This document shows positions 16,988 to 24,366 of a DNA stretch of 64,000 bases, in pieces. The stretch covers positions 4,909,001 through 4,973,000 of the forward strand of contig NZ_CP101417.1 of assembly GCF_024339125.1 (NCBI RefSeq). The letters are read 5' to 3'. This stretch comes from Xanthomonas hortorum (lineage in GTDB: Bacteria; Pseudomonadota; Gammaproteobacteria; Xanthomonadales; Xanthomonadaceae). Position numbers and translations under genes: made by a program. Numbering within the stretch: position 1 is the stretch's first letter; every line of letters begins with the position of its first letter. The notes below the pieces were generated by a model. That model was not told the origin of the DNA. It did not search any database and saw nothing but the letters and a program-made list of their open reading frames with translations.

Positions 16988-17236
16988 TCAGGCGTCTCCG
17001 CTCGGCGGGACCGTCGCAACGCTGCGCGGCCGCCATAGCCGCCAGCTGATCCACAGCGCGCGCGCCGTGGCTGCAATCAACGCGACCAGACTCAGCCAGA
17101 CCGCCAGCGTGGCCGGCCATTGCACTTGTTTGGCTGCGGCGATCATCTGCAGGAGCTCGGCAATCCCGAACCCGCCCAGCACCAGCAGGGCCGATGGCAG
17201 GTACGCCAGCATCACCCCTTTCGTTTTCCCGATCAT
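16988..17236 (-). CDS. Small two-helix membrane protein
   Basis: An 82-residue reading frame from ATG 17236, with GGGGGGC upstream as ribosome site, inside a longer non-coding-like frame. Hydrophobic segments at about 8-32 and 42-64 are followed by a basic end (WRLWRPRSVATVPPSGDA). No family is recognised. It lies 64 nt after the lipoprotein gene stop at 17301, so co-transcription is possible. Confidence 0.68.
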   Translation of the reverse strand: MIGKTKGVMLAYLPSALLVLGGFGIAELLQMIAAAKQVQWPATLAVWLSLVALIAATARALWISWRLWRPRSVATVPPSGDA

Positions 17237-17300
17237 GTTGCCCCCCGGCGCCGTTGTCTGCTGCGACGATAGGCAGCGGACGGTGCGGTGCGCGTGAAGC

Positions 17301-18488
17301 TCAGCCTTCGCTATGAACAGGGGCCGGCGCCGGCTCGGAGACCGATTCGGCAGCGGCCGGTGCCGGTGCCGGCGTGGCGAGCTGGGTGTCGCCCGCAGCC
17401 GCGTCCGCCGCCTCCGCTGGATCGGAAGTTGCAGGCAAGGCGGCAGCATCGGTTTCGGCCAGCGGGCTTTCTTCCGGGCAGGCCGCATCCGGGAAGCCGA
17501 AGCGCTGCTTCAAGGCCAGGCCGCAGGCGTTGACCGCCTCCAGATCGGCGCCCTCGCTCTTGCACTTCTGATCGAAGGCGACCAGAAACGCATCCTTGCG
17601 GCGCACGAAGGCATCGCCGCACTTGCGTATCTGGCGGATGCGCTCCAGATCGTCCTGCACCGCGTTGGTGCCATCCAGCCCGTACTCGCGCAGCTCGTCC
17701 ATCGTGAGCAGCCGCAGGCTGCGGTTGGGCACGGTCATCATCAGATCGGCCACTGCCACCGCCACGCCGTTGCGCTCCAGATAATCCTTGACGTTGCCGT
17801 AGACCTCGCGCAATTCGCGATTGAGTTCCGCGCGCGAGGTGGCCTTGGAACTGATCCGCATCATGCGATGGATGCCGATCTTGCCGGCCACCAACCGGTT
17901 GTCGCCGGCAGCCAGCACGAACACGCAGGCGCTGTGGCAGATCGAGCCTTCGCGCACCCAGATGGTCCAGTTGGATTCGCCGATCGTATCGCCGGCGCGG
18001 ATCGCCGCTTCCACCTGCCCGCCGCTGGAATCCAGATCCAGGATGCGATGCGGTAGCTGCAGTTGCTCGGCCACTGCCGCCAACCGCCACATCAGCGCAG
18101 CGAAACCGGCGTTGATCTTGCCGGCGTAACGCACCCGCAGCAGCCCGGTGTCGCGACACGGCGCCAGCGCCGCTTCCACACTGACCCGATCCAGCGCCGG
18201 CAGCAGCGTGCCGTCGCCGGCGGCGCTGCTGTAATCGGTGGCGCAGCTGATCCAGGCCTTGCCGGCTTCCAGTTCCGCCTGCGGCCACCCCGCTTCGCCA
18301 GTTTGCGCGCGCGGGCGCGGCGGCGGCGCCACCGGCTCGGGCGTATCCACCGAGACCATATGGTCGCCGTCGCCGGCCTGCCCCGCGCCGTTCTGCTGCG
18401 CACCCGCAGCATCGGCCGACGTGCCGGTGCGATCGCAACCAGACAGCGCCAGCACGCAGCAAAGAGAAAGGCAGAGCAGTTTCAGCAT
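17301..18488 (-). CDS. Lipoprotein with ClpP-like fold (periplasmic, COG3904-like)
   Basis: The ATG at 18488 gives MLKLLCLSLCCVLALSGC with a lipobox L-S-G-C (Cys18); a GTG at 18500 would add four residues. After a disordered Pro/Ala linker comes a region with three ClpP/SppA-like signatures in order: L-D-S-S-G-G-Q (about 153-159), C-H-S-A-C-V-F (candidate nucleophile Ser186) and G-I-H-R (candidate His207). A long C-terminal region with paired cysteines ends in an Ala/Pro/Glu-rich tail. The protein is 395 aa and probably anchored to the envelope. It may be a serine protease or an inactive relative; the substrate is unknown. Confidence 0.78.
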   Translation of the reverse strand: MLKLLCLSLCCVLALSGCDRTGTSADAAGAQQNGAGQAGDGDHMVSVDTPEPVAPPPRPRAQTGEAGWPQAELEAGKAWISCATDYSSAAGDGTLLPALDRVSVEAALAPCRDTGLLRVRYAGKINAGFAALMWRLAAVAEQLQLPHRILDLDSSGGQVEAAIRAGDTIGESNWTIWVREGSICHSACVFVLAAGDNRLVAGKIGIHRMMRISSKATSRAELNRELREVYGNVKDYLERNGVAVAVADLMMTVPNRSLRLLTMDELREYGLDGTNAVQDDLERIRQIRKCGDAFVRRKDAFLVAFDQKCKSEGADLEAVNACGLALKQRFGFPDAACPEESPLAETDAAALPATSDPAEAADAAAGDTQLATPAPAPAAAESVSEPAPAPVHSEG

Positions 18489-18635
18489 GAGGTAGGACAC
18501 AGACCGCGACGGAGATCACCCTCAGTCTATGGCTGAATGGGCCAACCGTTTGACCCTGCCATGAACACGCATGCCCTGCGCAGTGCTGTCCGAAAACGGC
18601 CAGCCGGGGTCCAGCCGAGCGCATAGACTGGCGCC

Positions 18636-20099
18636 ATGCAGACCGCCACGCCCGACCGAATTCAATGCGACCGCGCCCGCTTGGCGCGCGATGCACGCTT
18701 CGACGGGTTGTTCTTCACCGCCGTGCGCAGCACCGGTATCTACTGCCGGCCAGTATGTCCGGCGCCGCCGCCCAAGCCGGGCAATATCAGTTACTACGCA
18801 ACTGCGGCAGCGGCCAGTGCGGCCGGCTACCGGCCATGCCTGCGCTGCCGGCCGGAACTGTCGCCGCAAGCGCAGCAGCATCTGGGAGAAGAAAGCGTGC
18901 AGCGCGCGCTGGCAATGATTGTCGAAGGCGCCCTGCAGGAGCAGCCGGTGCAGACGTTGGCCGATGCGGTGGGCTTGAGTGCGCGCCAGTTGCAGCGGCA
19001 GTTCGTGCAGCAGCTCGGCGCCACGCCGATCCAGGTGCATGGCACGCGCCGGCTGCTGCTGGCCAAGCAACTGCTGACCGAAACCGCATTGCCGGTCACC
19101 GAGGTCGCACTGGCAGCCGGCTTCAACAGCCTGCGGCGCTTCAACGCGGCGTTTCTGGATGGCTGCGGCATGCCGCCATCGGCGTTGCGCAAGCAGCGTG
19201 CCGAGGTGCCGGGTGGCGAGCTGACCTTGCGACTCGGCTATCGGCCACCGCTGGATCTGCCGGCGATGCTGGCGTTTTTGCAGCGGCGTGCGATTCCCGG
19301 CATCGAGCAGGTCGACGCCAGCGGCTACCGACGCGTGATCGGCACGCCGGGCAACGCGACGCTGATCGACGTCAGCGCGGCGCCGCAGCGTACGGAATTG
19401 TTGCTGCGCATTGGTGCGACCGACCCGCGTCAGATTCCGCAGATCGTGCGCCGGGTGCGCCGGTTGTTCGATCTGGATGCGGATCTGCAGGCGGTGCACG
19501 CCACGCTGGCGTCCGAGCCGTTGCTGGCCGAGGCGATCGCGCGCCGCCCCGGCCTGCGCGTGCCGGGCGGCTGGGACGGCTTTGAAGTGGCGGTGCGCGC
19601 GGTACTGGGCCAGCAGATCAGCGTGGCCGGTGCGGCGACGCTGGCGGCGCGGCTGGTCGAGCGCCATGGCGGCCATCATGTCGACATGCCGCCGGGCCTG
19701 GATCGCATCTTTCCCACGCCGGAACAGCTGGCCGAGGCGCCGCTGGAGCAACTCGGCCTGCCGCGTGCACGTGCCGCCACGCTGCGTGCATTGGCATCGG
19801 CATGCGCACAAGGCCGGCTGCATTTTGGCGCCGGCCAGCGCCTGCCCGAGTTCGTCGCCGCCTGCACTGCGTTGCCCGGCATCGGGCCGTGGACCGCGCA
19901 GTACGTCGCCATGCGCGCGCTATCGCATCCGGATGCGTTTCCGGCCGGCGACCTGATCCTGCAACAAGTGCTCGGCACGCCCGAGCGCCTGAGCGAGCGT
20001 GCCACCGAAGCGCGCTCGCAGGCGTGGCGGCCGTGGCGCGCCTACGCCGTATTGCACCTGTGGCATCTCGCTGTCGATCGCAAGGACACCCGTTCATGA
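18636..20099 (+). CDS. alkA: Ada-AlkA fusion: DNA-3-methyladenine glycosylase
   Basis: The 487-residue protein has three parts. An Ada-type zinc domain (Cys37, Cys41, Cys68, Cys71) could take a methyl group from phosphotriesters. An AraC-type HTH occupies about 85-185 (TLADAVGLSARQLQRQFVQQ). An AlkA glycosylase fills the C-terminal 280 residues, with a helix-hairpin-helix (LPGIGPWTAQYVAMRAL) and a following catalytic-type Asp in FPAGD. It thus combines an adaptive-response activator with base-excision repair. Its stop overlaps the ogt start by ATGA, forming an alkylation-repair operon. Confidence 0.92.
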   Translation: MQTATPDRIQCDRARLARDARFDGLFFTAVRSTGIYCRPVCPAPPPKPGNISYYATAAAASAAGYRPCLRCRPELSPQAQQHLGEESVQRALAMIVEGALQEQPVQTLADAVGLSARQLQRQFVQQLGATPIQVHGTRRLLLAKQLLTETALPVTEVALAAGFNSLRRFNAAFLDGCGMPPSALRKQRAEVPGGELTLRLGYRPPLDLPAMLAFLQRRAIPGIEQVDASGYRRVIGTPGNATLIDVSAAPQRTELLLRIGATDPRQIPQIVRRVRRLFDLDADLQAVHATLASEPLLAEAIARRPGLRVPGGWDGFEVAVRAVLGQQISVAGAATLAARLVERHGGHHVDMPPGLDRIFPTPEQLAEAPLEQLGLPRARAATLRALASACAQGRLHFGAGQRLPEFVAACTALPGIGPWTAQYVAMRALSHPDAFPAGDLILQQVLGTPERLSERATEARSQAWRPWRAYAVLHLWHLAVDRKDTRS

Positions 20100-20641
20100 G
20101 CACGTTGTATTACGACACCTTCCCCTCGCCGATCGGCGCACTCAGCGTGGCCGCCGATCACGCCGGCGTGCACCACATCCTGTTCGCGCAGAATCGCTAC
20201 GACGCACTCGGCCGCGCGCGTTGGTTGCACGATCCCGATGCACCATTGGTGCGCGAGGCACGCGAGCAATTGCTCGACTATCTGTACGGCGGGCGGCGCA
20301 GTTTCGATCTGCCATTGGCACCAGCCGGCACACCATTTCAACTGCAGGTCTGGCACACGCTGGCGCAGATTCCGTTCGGGCAGACCTGGAGCTATGCGCA
20401 ACTTGCACAAGCAGTGGGACGGCCGGCCGCCAGCCGCGCAGTCGGTGCCGCCAATGGCCGCAATCCGCTGCCGATCGTGCTGCCCTGCCATCGCGTGATC
20501 GGCGCCAACGGTGCGTTGACCGGCTTCGGCGGCGGCCTGCCGACCAAGCAGGCGTTGTTGCAACTGGAAGGGTGGTCGCCGCGCCAGCGCGCACCTGCCG
20601 ACGATCTGTTCGCCGAACTCTCTGCAACCAAGGTGCGCTGA
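20096..20641 (+). CDS. ogt: Methylated-DNA--protein-cysteine methyltransferase
   Basis: The ATG at 20096 overlaps the alkA stop by four bases. The 181-residue protein has the active-site P-C-H-R with acceptor Cys131, the helix-turn-helix segment PFGQTWSYAQLAQAVGRP and the family end G-F-G-G-G-L-P-T-K. It removes alkyl groups from O6-alkylguanine by a suicide transfer to Cys131. Coupling to the Ada-AlkA gene means both repair activities are induced together. Confidence 0.95.
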   Translation: MSTLYYDTFPSPIGALSVAADHAGVHHILFAQNRYDALGRARWLHDPDAPLVREAREQLLDYLYGGRRSFDLPLAPAGTPFQLQVWHTLAQIPFGQTWSYAQLAQAVGRPAASRAVGAANGRNPLPIVLPCHRVIGANGALTGFGGGLPTKQALLQLEGWSPRQRAPADDLFAELSATKVR

Positions 20642-20677
20642 CTTCGCGAAGTCATTGCCGCGCCGTAAACTGGCGCG

Positions 20678-21976
20678 ATGATCGATCGACGTTTTGTGTT
20701 CGCCGCCACCGCGCTTGCGCTGCTCACGGCCTGTACCAGCACTCTGACGCGCAGCGCGCCACCGGCCGTCTCCAGCGAACCGGCATCGGCAGAAGCGCCA
20801 TCCAGCGACACGCCGCACACCTTGCTGCTGATTTCCATCGACGGCCTGCGTGCCGACATGCTCGATCGCGGCATCACGCCCAACCTGTCGCAGCTCGCGC
20901 ACGAAGGCGTGCGTGCGCGCTGGATGACCCCGTCGTATCCATCGCTGACCTTTCCCAATCACTACACGCTGGTCACCGGCCTGCGCCCGGACCACCACGG
21001 CATCGTGCACAACAGCATGCGCGACCCGGTGCTCGGCAGCTTCTGGCTGAGCAAGCCCGAGGCCGTGGGCGATGCGCGCTGGTGGGGCGGTGAACCGATC
21101 TGGGTGGGTGCCGAAAACAACGGTCTGCATGCAGCGACCTGGTCGTGGCCCGGCAGCGAGGCGGCGATTGCAGGCGTGCGCCCCACGCGCTGGCGCCACT
21201 ACGAAGAAGGCACCGGTCTGGACGCGCGCGTGGACGAGGTGCTGGGCTGGCTGGACGCATCAGGCGCTGCCACCAATCGCCTGGTCACGCTGTATTTCGA
21301 ACACGTGGACGAAGCCGGTCATGACCATGGCCCGGAGTCGCGCGAGTACGCCGACAGCGTGCGCGCGGTGGATGGCGCGATCGGCCGCCTGCTGGCCGGC
21401 ATGCAGCGCGACGGCACGCGCAGCCGCACCAACATCATCGTGGTCTCCGACCACGGCATGGCCGAGGTGCCGCCCGGGCATGCGCTCAGCGTGGAAGACC
21501 TGGCGCCGCCCACCATCGCCACTGCCATCACCGAGGGCCAGGTGATCAGCTTCGATCCCGCGCCCGGGCAGCAGGCGCGCGCCGAAGCCAGCCTGCTCGG
21601 TGCGCATGCGCAGTACGACTGCTGGCGCAAGGCAGCGATGCCCGCACGCTGGCAGTACGGCACGCACCCGCGCATTCCGCCGATCGTGTGCCAGATGCAC
21701 GAAGGCTGGGACGCACTGTTTCCGGACAAGCTGGCCAAGCGCGTGCCCGGTCAGATGCGCGGCTCGCACGGCTTCGATCCGGCGCTGCCGTCGATGCGCG
21801 CGGTGTTCCTGGCGCAAGGCCCGGATCTGGCGCAGGGCAAGACCTTGCCGGGTTTCGATAATGTCGATGTGTATTCCCTGATGACGCGGCTGTTGGGAAT
21901 TCCCGCCGCGCCCAACGATGGCAATCCCACCACCTTGTTGCCGGCCTTGCGCGTGCCGCCGGCCGACGCACGCTGA
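20678..21976 (+). CDS. Nucleotide pyrophosphatase/phosphodiesterase (NPP), secreted
   Basis: The 432-residue protein has a lipoprotein-like leader (MIDRRFVFAATALALLTAC). The alkaline-phosphatase superfamily core carries a metal Asp55 (LISIDG), a nucleophile Thr91 (SLTFPNHY), the D-E-A-G-H-D-H-G metal motif and V-S-D-H-G-M. From memory the X. citri NPP uses Thr90 and Asp54, so the residue spacing agrees with a one-residue offset. It hydrolyses phosphodiesters such as nucleotide pyrophosphates using two zinc ions. The gene stands alone between ogt and clcA on the same strand. Confidence 0.93.
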   Translation: MIDRRFVFAATALALLTACTSTLTRSAPPAVSSEPASAEAPSSDTPHTLLLISIDGLRADMLDRGITPNLSQLAHEGVRARWMTPSYPSLTFPNHYTLVTGLRPDHHGIVHNSMRDPVLGSFWLSKPEAVGDARWWGGEPIWVGAENNGLHAATWSWPGSEAAIAGVRPTRWRHYEEGTGLDARVDEVLGWLDASGAATNRLVTLYFEHVDEAGHDHGPESREYADSVRAVDGAIGRLLAGMQRDGTRSRTNIIVVSDHGMAEVPPGHALSVEDLAPPTIATAITEGQVISFDPAPGQQARAEASLLGAHAQYDCWRKAAMPARWQYGTHPRIPPIVCQMHEGWDALFPDKLAKRVPGQMRGSHGFDPALPSMRAVFLAQGPDLAQGKTLPGFDNVDVYSLMTRLLGIPAAPNDGNPTTLLPALRVPPADAR

Positions 21977-22019
21977 GTGACGCGTCGCGGCTACGGCGCG
22001 CCGATGCGACAATAGCGGC

Positions 22020-23363
22020 ATGTCTGCTTCTGATCCCTCGCCGCGCCGGCTTCGGCTGCGGCCGTTGTTATCCAGCGAAGGCTGGCGTCGCCGCGCTGCA
22101 CTGTGGGGTGGCGCCATTGCGGTGGCGCTGGTGGCGATCGTGTTCGCCAAGGCCAGCGACGCGGCCTTCCAGTTGTTTCAGCGCATCACCGCGCATTCGA
22201 TCTGGTGGGCGCTGCTGCTGACGCCGGGCATCTTCGCCTTGCTGGCCTGGCTCACCTCCGGCGCGATGCGACCCACGCGCGGTAGCGGCATCCCGCAGGT
22301 CATCGCCGCGCTGGAACATAACGATCCGGCGTTTCGCGAAACCAATCTGTCGTTGCGCGTGTCGATCGGCAAGCTCGCCTTGACCACCTTGTCGCTGTTC
22401 GGTGGCGCCTCGGTGGGCCGCGAAGGTCCCACCGTGCATGTCGGTGCCAGCCTGATGCATGTGTTCGGGCGTTGGTTCGGGTTTCACGATCCGCGCGAGC
22501 TCTCGCATTTTCTGCTTGCCGGCGGCGCGGCCGGTATCGCGGCGGCGTTCAACACGCCGTTGGCCGGCGTGGTGTTTGCGATCGAAGAATTGAGCGGGCG
22601 CTTCGAGCACCGCTTCTCCGGCACCCTGCTCACGGCCGTGATCGTCGGTGGCGTGGTGTCGCTGGGCCTGTTGGGCAACTACACCTATTTCGGCAAGGTG
22701 GCGGTGGCGTTGCCGCTGGGCCAGGCGTGGTTGGCGATCGCGCTGTGCGGCGGCGTGGCCGGTCTGCTCGGCGGGGTGTTTGCGCGCTTGGTGCTGGCCA
22801 GCGTCAGTGGCAAGCCGCGCTGGCTGGCAACGCTGCGCCAGCGCCATCCGGTGCTGCTGGCCGCGCTGTGCGGCGTGGCCCTGGTCGGCCTGGCGCTGGT
22901 GTTCGGGCAAGGCGCGTTCGGCACCGGCTACGAGCAGGCGCGCAGTCTGGTGCAGGGGCATGCGGTGGTCGGCCACGAATTCGGGCTGATGAAGCTGGTG
23001 GCCAATCTGGTCTCGTACCTGGCAGGCATCCCGGGCGGCTTGTTCTCGCCGGCGCTGGCGGTAGGCGCCGGCATCGGCCACAACCTGTCGGTGCTGATGC
23101 CGGGCGTGGACCCGCGCACCTTCGTGCTGCTGGGCATGTGCGCCTATTTGACCGGCGTGACCCAGGCACCGCTGACCTCGGCGGTGATCTCGCTGGAACT
23201 CACCGACACCAGCCAGATGCTGCTGCCGATCCTGGCTACCGTGCTGATTGCGCGTGCGGTGTCCGGGCTGGTCTGCAAGACGCCGATCTATCGCGGACTG
23301 GCCGAACAGTTGCTGGCGCCGGCGGCGGCCAGCCAACCGCCGGCTGCGGAAACGACGCGCTAG
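22020..23363 (+). CDS. clcA: ClcA-type H+/Cl- exchange transporter
   Basis: The 447-residue polytopic protein has the CLC selectivity motifs GSGIPQ and G-R-E-G-P, and an A-I-E-E segment. Keeping both the gating Glu (GREGP) and the inner Glu of IEE is the pattern of proton-coupled exchangers rather than channels. There is no cytoplasmic CBS domain; the protein ends soon after the last helix. It would work in the inner membrane, probably in acid resistance. Confidence 0.92.
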   Translation: MSASDPSPRRLRLRPLLSSEGWRRRAALWGGAIAVALVAIVFAKASDAAFQLFQRITAHSIWWALLLTPGIFALLAWLTSGAMRPTRGSGIPQVIAALEHNDPAFRETNLSLRVSIGKLALTTLSLFGGASVGREGPTVHVGASLMHVFGRWFGFHDPRELSHFLLAGGAAGIAAAFNTPLAGVVFAIEELSGRFEHRFSGTLLTAVIVGGVVSLGLLGNYTYFGKVAVALPLGQAWLAIALCGGVAGLLGGVFARLVLASVSGKPRWLATLRQRHPVLLAALCGVALVGLALVFGQGAFGTGYEQARSLVQGHAVVGHEFGLMKLVANLVSYLAGIPGGLFSPALAVGAGIGHNLSVLMPGVDPRTFVLLGMCAYLTGVTQAPLTSAVISLELTDTSQMLLPILATVLIARAVSGLVCKTPIYRGLAEQLLAPAAASQPPAAETTR

Positions 23364-23400
23364 CAACAACGCGCACGCGTTCGCGCCGATGTCGGACATA

Positions 23401-23427
23401 AAAAAAACGCGGCGCAAGCGCCGCGTT
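23401..23427 (-). terminator. Rho-independent terminator after thx
   Basis: Read on the minus strand, the arms aacgcggcgc and gcgccgcgtt form a ten-base-pair stem, closed effectively as a four-base loop. A run of seven T follows (the A run at 23401-23407). It lies 26 nt beyond the thx stop. The same stem could also stop convergent clcA transcripts, though without a U tract in that direction. Confidence 0.85.
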
Positions 23428-23452
23428 CTAGTATCGCGAAGCGGGCTAGGAA

Positions 23453-23635
23453 TCAGCCGGCCTTGGCGACGGTCTTCTTGGCTACAGCCTTCTTGGCCGG
23501 GGCCTTGACCACGCCCTTCTTGGCAACCGGGGAAGCTGCACCCACGACAACCTTGCTCACCGCGTGCGAACGCGAATTGCCGTAGCTGGAATTGTAGCGC
23601 TTGCCCTTGGCGGTCTTGCGGTCACCCTTACCCAT
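23453..23635 (-). CDS. 30S ribosomal protein Thx with basic tail
   Basis: The 60-residue protein starts MGKGDRKTAKGKRYNSSYGN, matching the MGKGD+KT++GK start of Thx, the tiny 30S head protein first seen in Thermus. Classic Thx is about 25-30 residues. Here a tail with repeated A-K-K and V-A-K units roughly doubles the length and resembles histone-H1-like basic tails. Its own terminator lies 26 nt downstream. Confidence 0.83.
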   Translation of the reverse strand: MGKGDRKTAKGKRYNSSYGNSRSHAVSKVVVGAASPVAKKGVVKAPAKKAVAKKTVAKAG

Positions 23636-23771
23636 GTTCGTCGACTCCTGAATGTGAATACTGAATACAAAATCCCCGCGCTGAACACGGGTCTGGCGAG
23701 GTTTACGCCGGCGGCGCCCTCGCGCAAGGCCGGCAAGCCTACCACGACGGCCCCGGCCCGCGCAGCCTGGG

Positions 23772-24188
23772 CTAGTGCGCGCAGCTGGCGTCGTGGACGT
23801 GGGCGTGCCCGTGGTTCAGACGCAGATTGACCAGATGGGCGATACCGACCAGCGCACCGCCCAGCGTCATCACCACTGCATGCGGGATCGCCGAATGGTG
23901 CAGCGGGTCGTACAGCAGGCCGGCCCACAGCAGCAGCAAACCCGGCAGCAGCAGCGCCAGCGCATGCAGCGCCTTGTGCCGGCGATAGCCCAATACCAGG
24001 CTGAAAAGGCCCAGCAGGCTCACGAACACCACGATCGCCAGCTCGACGCCATCGCCCAGCCAGAACGACAGGCCTAACGACGGCGCCAGCGCCAGCACCA
24101 AGGGCAGCACGGCGCAATGTACGGCACACAGCAGCGAACCGGTCGCACCGAAGCGGTCGAGCACATGGCGAAGGGACGGTAGAGGCAT
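23772..24188 (-). CDS. MerC-like membrane protein, Zur-linked
   Basis: The 138-residue protein has four hydrophobic helices. A Cys-Ala-Val-His-Cys pair sits in the first helix (LLCAVHCAVLPLVLAL), the thiol pair seen in MerC mercury/metal transporters. The C-terminus is His-rich with a Cys (NHGHAHVHDASCAH), suitable for binding Zn2+. It is divergent from a ZnuD-like receptor, and a Zur-box-like palindrome lies 27 nt upstream. No other mer genes are present. I therefore infer a zinc-linked role in the inner membrane rather than mercury resistance. Confidence 0.82.
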   Translation of the reverse strand: MPLPSLRHVLDRFGATGSLLCAVHCAVLPLVLALAPSLGLSFWLGDGVELAIVVFVSLLGLFSLVLGYRRHKALHALALLLPGLLLLWAGLLYDPLHHSAIPHAVVMTLGGALVGIAHLVNLRLNHGHAHVHDASCAH

Positions 24189-24215
24189 GACTTCCAGCAG
24201 GTGTTCGCGGCGACG

Positions 24216-24230
24216 TGGAATAATATAACA
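24216..24230 (-). promoter_or_regulatory. Candidate Zur box for the MerC-like gene
   Basis: On the minus strand the site reads TGTTATATTATTCCA. It matches the E. coli-type Zur consensus TGTTATANTATAACA at 12 of 14 defined positions. It lies 27 nt upstream of the MerC-like start, so repressor binding would block that promoter when zinc is plentiful. Confidence 0.65.
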
Positions 24231-24331
24231 TCTTGCTTGTTCCAGAGCTTACTCGCTCCCGGATCCGCGCCACTGCACTGTGCAGCCGCAGATCTCGCCG
24301 TCGGCCCAGCAGCCAAGCTGCGCCTTATCAT

Positions 24332-24346
24332 TGATATAAAGTAACA
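24332..24346 (+). promoter_or_regulatory. Candidate Zur box for the TonB receptor
   Basis: The reverse complement of this stretch is TGTTACTTTATATCA, about 11 of 14 defined positions of TGTTATANTATAACA. It is centred 28 nt before the receptor ATG. It is weaker than the box at 24216, but the pairing of the two supports shared zinc control. Confidence 0.5.
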
Positions 24347-24366
24347 ACCACAGAGTCCGGCCCGCC

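Noticed and set aside
23401-23427. The clcA-thx hairpin as a plus-strand terminator for clcA
   Set aside because: The T tract is on the minus strand, so it is assigned to thx; a role for clcA is possible but unproven.
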